Virus record (IMG/VR): IMGVR_UViG_3300042520_000033
Coordinates: 1 to 33,002 of that record
Source: a virus
Direction: 5' to 3' (one strand)
DNA: 33,002 bases
Below are positions 29,201 to 33,002 of the stretch, piece after piece. Made by a program: the position numbers and the translations under genes. Position 1 is the first letter of the stretch. Each line of letters opens with the position of its first letter. A model generated the notes under the pieces. It did no database searches. It was not told the DNA's origin and saw nothing but the letters and a program-made list of their open reading frames with translations.

Positions 29201-30323
29201 CGCAGCTAAAGCCGCATACATAGAGAACTTTAAAACAGATCGTATGTACGCGCAGATCATGGTTGGCGCGCTAACGGCTGCTGGTATGGGTCTTTACTTC
29301 TTGTCTATGCTGGGCGCACCAGACGATGAATGGGGCCGTAACAATACCAAGACTGACAATATGGAACAGTGGACTCGCTTTGCGCGTTTCCATATTCCAA
29401 ACAATGTGTCACAGCAACTTGGCCTTGGTAAAGACTTAGTGTTCCAGATCCCTTGGGGCTTTGGTCTAGGAGCGTTTGCTGCAACGGGTGCGCAGTTTGC
29501 TGGTATGCTTTCTGGCAACGTATCTATTAAAGAGGGCCTCGGTAATATTGCGGGGACAATCCTATTGGATTCGTTCTTGCCTTTGCCGATATCTAAAATT
29601 CCAATTACAGAGTCACCTCGGAATTGGCTTATAGATTCAATTACGCCTAGCGTTTTTAGACCTTTAGTTGAGTTCTCCATGAACATGAACGGCATTGGGC
29701 AAACTATTAATAGCGCTTCTCAGCGCCGTATGGGCGATGCATTTACTGGTAGTGACCGTATCCCAGAAATTTACAAAGACGCAGCAAAGTGGTGGTTTAG
29801 GACAACAGATGGTGAAGGCCTTTTAGGTGTACCCGGTGACCTTAGCCCCAACAGTATCTATTTCTTAGCCAATAGCTACTTAGATGGTCTTTCTAAAATT
29901 GCTGAAATTACATACAACTGGGCCAATCTTGATAAAGGCGAAAAAGAGTTCACTCCTAAGTATGACCTACCACTGTTTGGCTCGTTCTTTGGCGCTAAGA
30001 CCAACGTTGATTCACGTCAGTACGGCAAGGTGGAGAAGAAGATCAAAGAAATTGACCAGCGCCTTTATACTATGAAGAAGGATGACCCGGGGCAGTATGC
30101 GCTGTATGTGGCTAAGAATCCTTTGTATCCAAGTGTTGTTGATGCGTATCAGGCTAAGCAAGGTGAGTTAAATAAACTTCGAGAGAAGGCTACTGAGATT
30201 CGCATCATGAAATACATAAGCCCAAAAGACCGAGATCAAATATTAAAAACAATTACGCTTCAACAGAATATGCTTAAGTACCAAATGGTTGAGCAGTTCA
30301 AAGTTTTGGGTGTAGAGCCTTAA
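23250..30323 (+). CDS. Giant polyvalent virion protein with zincin motif and LPD38-like region (2357 aa)
   Basis: The N-terminus has a duplicated Asn-Phe-Phe-Asp-Gln-Phe-Asp motif (residues 3-9 and 21-27). Hydrophobic Ala/Gly/Leu stretches (about 136-185) could insert in a membrane. Residues about 487-545 are the linker that overlaps a nested gene. A coiled coil lies near 947-985. A metallopeptidase motif, His1084-Glu1085-Ile-Val-His1088, is followed by Glu1153 (Met-Glu-Phe-Leu-Ala-Tyr), a good third ligand. The C-terminal third (from about 1740, Asn-Phe-Ala-Pro-Leu-Asn-Phe-Val-Arg-Asp) resembles the LPD38 domain of phage polyvalent proteins, with a hydrophobic span near 2005. It is probably injected with the DNA, possibly to cleave host or virion protein. 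Confidence 0.82.
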   Translation: MANFFDQFDTVSEKEKEPSGNFFDQFDVKPKEAPKTTAPVPVEEKEMVPLLRQTADIPLKVGSGVVTGVRMVADAFGADNDVGKNLRGVEDYIASLYSAQSKKDSKEIARIMKDAEDKGVLDQVVAGAKAFSVAPVDMLANALGTSAPAIAAGLAATLASAPALVGLGVSALTGAVMGAGTVKGAIYEATKQALAENTNMSPKEIEARAVLAQEYRGQNLDQILMGSALGTVGASTGVEPALARQLAKGIATKEATKAAVKQSAARETALAAERGVIKQGAITAGKELATEFPQGAQEQLAQNIALQREGLDVPTMRGVVGQGTLEGLAGLGMGAATGGREAAKARRELAEDATRGGNIAGQFTTDKEEAQRAGVGFSQESADLLMPASDAAGKPLVADVAAPEVTETPAPAAETKKAKTSGVALDTIEDAADYIEALDAGTQKPNTMQVNKLMNKLGITPPEKGEGYLSRSVAAVKAHLGQQGAPDATGIDTQAGGAGPGVAALTDQSQTATGATGSESRGVVSTRTDARPDLDGAKQQPPALNAGAQSVIIDNLNQGSTVEQVLSLFPASSGLANEVFTFATTYELASERLKTGNSFVNVVEEFGDGPATLAAIKNFALQGTTSGATTSQAKQTKTQRQEAPAAGTVSLGDLSPDLQDQILTRQNDIYELEADGAPQNKIAAAYKGLNILEESLGLELTKPSTLSAKRDTRFTDAVKRIRGEGKEVGAVEQDLTPAYQGEDLEGAMKLGEKYESEAEAERDRAYKESLDKGEATYRAEQDRKLTKDEEALGLEPTKSGSISQENRDNYDKVREEFPDLPEWRKLDSVDKDVYFENIRYGNIPEHRQAAQALIAYLKETGGRDKGYGQGTTSAGDQRAIKNYEDNRAAASKLFNVQFPRWGDLSQDAKDIFLGELGKGTGRTMNLAGAQQDMAFAKAGEALKIEQSEASSVQKQRELDNIKKRQEEVQKEAEKNKAELDKLRSDFNRLVASGVPGTYLPSNIIQMIRGNNLQGVLQFLRDKYEVNSARDKIFKSVAQALFQMKLDTKIFYADSLSNGDLAQYDPVSDTIYVTAQGMTASTVLHEIVHAATAKIVNLYTTRQFKQLTEAQIRAVEHLNDLMYETAGRLADKHPEAYEVVGKDSEGNPRYSLMEFLAYALTKDTLQIDLALLQPKKSTAMERLLLPKGAVVTNLPESKSMWSEFARTIAEIIGLSKVYFRKNKVREDAPYNYLLEISSSFNEILAKPTEPIFLSRLSAKKAAPTPTPLTAPKEPEFRESGLTNKDDSYNPSKRESPTANREAFYKMFTTREGWRNITRKVQDKSYASRSLFNKLDRAKKINRDMSGKFNNFEEQGDLSTGEARQFLTDYLQEPLDNVRQAFQEWIKLTDMKTDQALNQFHRIVEMFHEPERRNAKWVTSVPLSTVKNLIHNGKPISAAERRIAILGDQRTGAAGLIHKVDLTQQQRQALWQELSTLAKAPKDGGHADPLGDSPRITEKMRKRFEKPGSTYKGIDINKDAPIYNVLGIEQATVDKRMADYMDKSPEERAAIEKILTESKVLSSATAELNKIGNYWSSPVSNLVGMYDYQYYMPFKGLSKHSQSDELIDPDSHGKEMQEVEHSADGRFKTSDNPILQLINDAYRSAGRAGRRNYTQSIKNAVEDGSIPGKVVKNIKFEERNTIDMNQFKGGANIFHYNSDGSIDVIRISNPKILNALRYTFRDANPLLDYANAITGFFGAMHTRYNYNFAPLNFVRDTLTNAWTIGASRQMGPIAAAQYLGSVSAQIVKNGLGKAMHVALLEEKGDAASKKMLLDAAQDPFVRDMLEYLRFGGKTTYLQGFSLKSNLEQLSKNTIGRSRIVTNLEDAGKLIDTWNNMFEFTGRTAAYTIYKDRALAKNIKEGMSNTKGPQGQMSPAERAAAVEAAAFVKNLANFEKVGEIGRELGAAYMFIRPAATGAVRAIEAVMPAFTSEKIELNDLPPQIANDPAAKAAYIENFKTDRMYAQIMVGALTAAGMGLYFLSMLGAPDDEWGRNNTKTDNMEQWTRFARFHIPNNVSQQLGLGKDLVFQIPWGFGLGAFAATGAQFAGMLSGNVSIKEGLGNIAGTILLDSFLPLPISKIPITESPRNWLIDSITPSVFRPLVEFSMNMNGIGQTINSASQRRMGDAFTGSDRIPEIYKDAAKWWFRTTDGEGLLGVPGDLSPNSIYFLANSYLDGLSKIAEITYNWANLDKGEKEFTPKYDLPLFGSFFGAKTNVDSRQYGKVEKKIKEIDQRLYTMKKDDPGQYALYVAKNPLYPSVVDAYQAKQGELNKLREKATEIRIMKYISPKDRDQILKTITLQQNMLKYQMVEQFKVLGVEP
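24697..24702 (+). promoter_or_regulatory. Shine-Dalgarno site inside the giant gene
   Basis: AAGGAG lies six bases before ATG 24709. This is an ideal ribosome binding site in the middle of a long reading frame. It decides the start of the nested gene and is a main argument that the nested frame is translated. Confidence 0.7.
24709..24882 (+). CDS. Nested +1-frame gene inside the giant gene (57 aa)
   Basis: ATG 24709 has AAGGAG six bases upstream and the frame runs 57 codons to TAA 24880-24882, entirely inside the giant gene and shifted +1. The product (MLQELTHKQVEQALEWLHSP...) looks globular: Ala-Leu-Glu-Trp-Leu-His-Ser-Pro, Arg-Pro-Pro-Gln-Glu-Leu-Leu-Asp-Leu, Val-Glu-Trp-Tyr-Leu-Leu-Glu-Gln-Met-Leu and a final Ser-Pro-Leu-His. 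It closely resembles small phage proteins I recall as free-standing genes in related genomes (pattern Ala-Leu-x-Trp-Leu...Pro-Pro...Glu-Trp...Ser-Pro-Val/Leu-His). About 70% of its codons end in G or C, with many CTG, CAG and GAG, unlike the neighbours. The giant frame reads the same DNA as an Ala/Gly/Thr/Gln linker. Function unknown. Confidence 0.72.
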   Translation: MLQELTHKQVEQALEWLHSPTKARPPQELLDLNPVEWYLLEQMLGQIWMEQSNSPLH

Positions 30324-30526
30324 CGAATGCGCCAAGCGCGGACTCCAAGGTGATTGTCTTTGTGCGTGACATAGCACTTAACTCTCACGTTGGCGCGCTT
30401 GGCTCCACTTTCTAGAGCGTAGATTATCTCGGCAGGGCGCAAGGTGGGGATGAAGAAACTCTCCCCCACCTCCATTACATCAAATGGAAAGATCCACTCA
30501 GGCTCTTTGATGTCACTCGGATTCAT
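30320..30526 (-). CDS. Small conserved phage protein (68 aa)
   Basis: The protein reads Met-Asn-Pro-Ser-Asp-Ile-Lys-Glu-Pro-Glu-Trp-Ile-Phe-Pro-Phe-Asp-Val-Met-Glu-Val-Gly-Glu-Ser-Phe-Phe-Ile-Pro-Thr, then Ser-Gly-Ala-Lys-Arg-Ala-Asn-Val-Arg-Val and a final Gly-Val-Arg-Ala-Trp-Arg-Ile. I recall this fold pattern (Pro-Phe-Asp...Met-x-Val-Gly-Asp/Glu-Ser-Phe-Phe-Ile-Pro) from many short phage proteins in replication regions (DUF7303-type). It overlaps the end of the primase gene by 14 bases and has no clear binding site of its own, so it is translationally coupled. Its stop shares TTAA with the stop of the giant gene on the other strand. Function unknown; a small DNA-binding accessory is possible. 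Confidence 0.82.
   Translation of the reverse strand: MNPSDIKEPEWIFPFDVMEVGESFFIPTLRPAEIIYALESGAKRANVRVKCYVTHKDNHLGVRAWRIR
30331..30403. repeat. Inverted repeat at the convergent junction
   Basis: GCCAAGCGCG (30331-30340) and CGCGCTTGGC (30394-30403) are perfect 10-base inverted arms 53 bases apart, just past the shared TTAA stop of two converging operons. They lie in the coding sequence of the 68-aa protein. No T-tract follows on either strand. They could form a structure that slows read-through between the convergent operons, or be a by-product of Lys-Arg-Ala and Arg-Ala-Trp codons. Confidence 0.4.
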
Positions 30527-33002
30527 TGAACAAGTCGTTTGGAATCTCAGTCTTGAACCAATAGAGATATGCGGGATCGGTGCTGATCGCTGACTTCCAT
30601 CCAGTAGTGAGTCGTCCCTTCTTGTCGTCTACAAGAATCTTTTTATCGCGCATATCAAACTCAAACTCACGGCTGCTGACTTTGCGCTCTGCCAAGAACT
30701 TCTTGAACTCAGTTTTAGATACTTGCAAGAGACCTTCTTCACTGACGATGCGCCCTACAAGCTGGCCCCTGGGCTCCATTGTGACCCTACCATCTTTAAG
30801 CACAAGGATGTTACCCATATTCTTATTGATGAAGTCGCCCAGCACAGATGGGTAATCGGTACGGTTAACCTTCACAACCTTCTCACGGATCTCAATCATC
30901 TTCAGAATTGTTTCGTGGTAGATGCGGTCAAGTTGCCAAGCAGTGATGTCAACTTGATTAGCCATGTCTGCGCCACCAAAATTAGTGCCGACCAAGTTTT
31001 TGTAGAACCGATACTCTGCGTAGTTGCCGAAGTCCGTTAAGAATTTCTCTTCCCACTTGGCGATGTTGTCCAGCACATAGTTGTCGCCTAGTTTCATGAT
31101 GTGTTGAATGAACATCGGCCCTGCGTGACCGTAGTTGTATTTGAACGCATCAAAAATATGCTCGCCAAGCTTGGCGTCGTGATCCAATATTCTTGGACGG
31201 AAGACTTCAAACTCAATCAGACGTGCTGCTTCTCCATCAGGATTCATTTTGAGGGCTTCTAACTTGCCGTATAAACCGTGGTTAGATGTCAGCACTGCGG
31301 TTAATGACGCAGACATTTCATATTCCCGTTCAGCGTTGACTGAACCCTGCATACGAATCTTAGCTTTGCCGTGAGACACGTTGTGAATCAAGCCACCAAT
31401 CTCTTCTGCCTTCATGTCGCCTACTTCGTCTAGCCCAAACATGACGCTATGCAAACCAAGGTAACGACCGGTCAGACCGTTATCAGTAGCCTTTACTACG
31501 CTCAAATCTTTTGGATGACCAAACACGCTAAGCCCTGCATACATCGCACCTGTCTTAGCGTTACCTGACTTGCCTGTCAAACTCATAATTACGCCAGACG
31601 TAGACGTGTAGCACATCAGCGGAGAACCAAAACCTGTCATTGCGGCAAAAGCATGAAGTTCAAACTGTGGCTTGTTTAGATAATCTATCGACTCACGCCA
31701 ACGCGCAAAGGTTCCGTTCTGAGTAATGTGGCGTGATAGGCCACGAACAAATGGAGATGATGGGGCTTCAATAATTTCGCCAGTGCGGGTAATCTCTTTT
31801 CTGCCTATGACAAAGCTTCGGTTGTCCCATTCCTTGTCTGTGCGGTCTTGCGTCCAGCCCATCTGCATACGCATCTGTAGCGCCTTGTCAGTTGTCTGGA
31901 GATATTGTCCCCATTTGATGATGTAGTTCATAAGGTGTTGGTCGTGGTGTGAAGCGAAGAAAACTCCATTGCTGGACATGATTGCCTTAAGCGCTTCTTT
32001 GGCGTACACCTGCTTCATGGGCAGGAGAAATTCGCGTTCTCCGTCGAACGGGAGAATCGTACGCATCTGCAAGCATTCGCCATCGTGCGGGCTTACCATG
32101 CGTTTAATGGGAAACAAGTCGTGCGCCAAGATTAAGATAGGATCATCTTGATGTTTCTTGCCTTGCTTGTCTGTCTTAGGTGCTGGAACAAAATATATAC
32201 CGCCATTCTGTCCACGCACAAATGGGGTCATGAAGTCTGGGAAATCAGGAACTTTTTGGGTATTCGGGACTTCCCAAACTGCGTCCTCTTTATTTGGCGC
32301 AGGGGCTGGTTTAAAGACTCTTGCGAGTTGAATTGGGGTTGTAATCTTCCCTCTGTGCTGGCATCCGTCGCAACGGCTTGGGTAGTTATCGATAAACCAC
32401 TCACAGGTTCTCGGAGCAGGAAAGCGGCTGGCCTTGTCTTCTGTATCTTCATAGGTGTACTTTGGGTGTTCGTTGGAGAACTCATGGATGGCGGTCTTGC
32501 CATCATCACAAAACTTAGCGATGGATAAACCTGCAAACCACAGTGGTTCTTCTAAGGTCTTTGCGTTGTCGCACATAAATTTGATCTGTGCGCAACCACC
32601 TTCGTCATCGACACTCTTTTGCGCTAACACCTCAAATGATTTTGCAAAGTTGTCTAGCTTAAGAATTGCTTTAGTGTCTTCATCGATACCCTTGGGGATG
32701 CTTGCAAGAATATCTTCCGCTTCAATCTCTTCTTGTGTCTGTTGAACTACGGGTGCTGCTGGCGCAACGCCAAGGAAGTCTTTGAACTCGTCCCAGCTAT
32801 AGACGTGAATCTCATCACTGACAACTGATGTTGGTTCTGGTGGATTAGTCTTGTAATTAAACGTCTCAGGTGCGCGCATGATACGTGCGGCATCTGCGGT
32901 AACCACTGGGTCAATAGATATATGCTGAAGGCATAGCGCTTTGAATTTCTCAGCGGCTAGCTTCCATTCATCTTTGGGGATGTCCTCATCCATGATCCAG
33001 TA
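30513..33002 (-). CDS. Primase-like / DUF927-type P-loop replication protein, 5' end cut by window (829+ aa)
   Basis: The frame is open to the right edge (Tyr-Trp-Ile-Met-Asp-Glu-Asp before the first internal Met at 32993), so the N-terminus is missing. The visible start, Trp-x-Met-Asp-Glu-Asp-Ile-Pro-Lys-Asp-Glu-Trp...Thr-Ala-Asp-Ala-Ala-Arg-Ile-Met-Arg-Ala-Pro-Glu-Thr-Phe-Asn-Tyr-Lys, is the end of an archaeo-eukaryotic-type prim-pol domain. A Cys cluster, Thr-Cys-Glu-Trp...Arg-Cys-Asp-Gly-Cys-Gln-His (about 32350-32406), follows. Then comes a DUF927-like ATPase with Walker A Gly-Lys-Ser-Gly-Asn-Ala-Lys-Thr (31551-31574) and Walker B Phe-Gly-Leu-Asp-Glu (near 31430). It probably primes and unwinds phage DNA. 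It is transcribed opposite to the virion genes, as expected for an early module. Confidence 0.85.
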   Translation of the reverse strand, partial: YWIMDEDIPKDEWKLAAEKFKALCLQHISIDPVVTADAARIMRAPETFNYKTNPPEPTSVVSDEIHVYSWDEFKDFLGVAPAAPVVQQTQEEIEAEDILASIPKGIDEDTKAILKLDNFAKSFEVLAQKSVDDEGGCAQIKFMCDNAKTLEEPLWFAGLSIAKFCDDGKTAIHEFSNEHPKYTYEDTEDKASRFPAPRTCEWFIDNYPSRCDGCQHRGKITTPIQLARVFKPAPAPNKEDAVWEVPNTQKVPDFPDFMTPFVRGQNGGIYFVPAPKTDKQGKKHQDDPILILAHDLFPIKRMVSPHDGECLQMRTILPFDGEREFLLPMKQVYAKEALKAIMSSNGVFFASHHDQHLMNYIIKWGQYLQTTDKALQMRMQMGWTQDRTDKEWDNRSFVIGRKEITRTGEIIEAPSSPFVRGLSRHITQNGTFARWRESIDYLNKPQFELHAFAAMTGFGSPLMCYTSTSGVIMSLTGKSGNAKTGAMYAGLSVFGHPKDLSVVKATDNGLTGRYLGLHSVMFGLDEVGDMKAEEIGGLIHNVSHGKAKIRMQGSVNAEREYEMSASLTAVLTSNHGLYGKLEALKMNPDGEAARLIEFEVFRPRILDHDAKLGEHIFDAFKYNYGHAGPMFIQHIMKLGDNYVLDNIAKWEEKFLTDFGNYAEYRFYKNLVGTNFGGADMANQVDITAWQLDRIYHETILKMIEIREKVVKVNRTDYPSVLGDFINKNMGNILVLKDGRVTMEPRGQLVGRIVSEEGLLQVSKTEFKKFLAERKVSSREFEFDMRDKKILVDDKKGRLTTGWKSAISTDPAYLYWFKTEIPNDLFNESE

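Noticed and set aside
1-33002. tRNA genes, CRISPR arrays, insertion sequences, integrase, att sites
   Set aside because: None could be found by eye; repeats present are intragenic coding repeats, and gene spacing leaves almost no room for RNA genes.

Overview
The window is part of the genome of a tailed double-stranded DNA phage (Caudoviricetes). It is most likely a short-tailed, podovirus-like phage of a freshwater or other aquatic Gram-negative bacterium. The evidence is the dense, almost gapless block of same-strand genes with ATGA, GTGA or TAATG junctions, a P22-like neck and DNA-stabilisation set, very large internal or ejection-type proteins, a tail fibre cassette ending in an S74 autoprotease, a lysis cassette, and many short Lys/Gly-rich proteins of the kind seen in uncultured aquatic phages. 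The host cannot be named from sequence alone. I see no tRNA, rRNA, CRISPR array, insertion sequence, integrase or repressor.

Layout. (1) 1-169: the last codons of an upstream gene (plausibly a head gene), a terminator, and a structured leader with a candidate H-type pseudoknot that ends just before a ribosome binding site. (2) 170-5342: head-decoration-like proteins, a run of small basic proteins, an XhlA-like membrane protein, two adaptor/neck proteins and a zinc-ribbon protein. (3) 5344-11609: tail and fibre proteins, namely a protein built of 20-residue repeats, an S74 fibre, a second fibre, a glycine-rich tip protein and a tail-assembly-chaperone-like protein. (4) 11606-14524: a 2OG-Fe(II) oxygenase, then the lysis block (three small membrane proteins, a membrane-anchored protein with a large extracytoplasmic domain, a GH108 endolysin and a 3TM holin). 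(5) 14534-30323: a gp10-like stabilisation protein, a cupin, three large virion proteins, a GNAT-like protein, and a 2357-residue polyvalent protein with an HEXXH zincin motif. (6) 30320-33002, minus strand: a small conserved protein and the 3' part of a primase/P-loop DUF927-like replication protein cut by the window edge.

The strongest unexpected signal is a 57-codon gene at 24709-24882, nested in the +1 frame inside the giant gene. It has a perfect AAGGAG at ideal spacing, a globular-looking product with three Trp residues, and about 70% G/C at third codon positions. The giant protein reads the same DNA as a low-complexity Ala/Gly/Thr/Gln linker. The second is the 5' leader pseudoknot. The third is a short [Y/F]-x-x-G-G motif that recurs across at least six different proteins.

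All functional names rest on motif and family recognition by eye; no database search was run.
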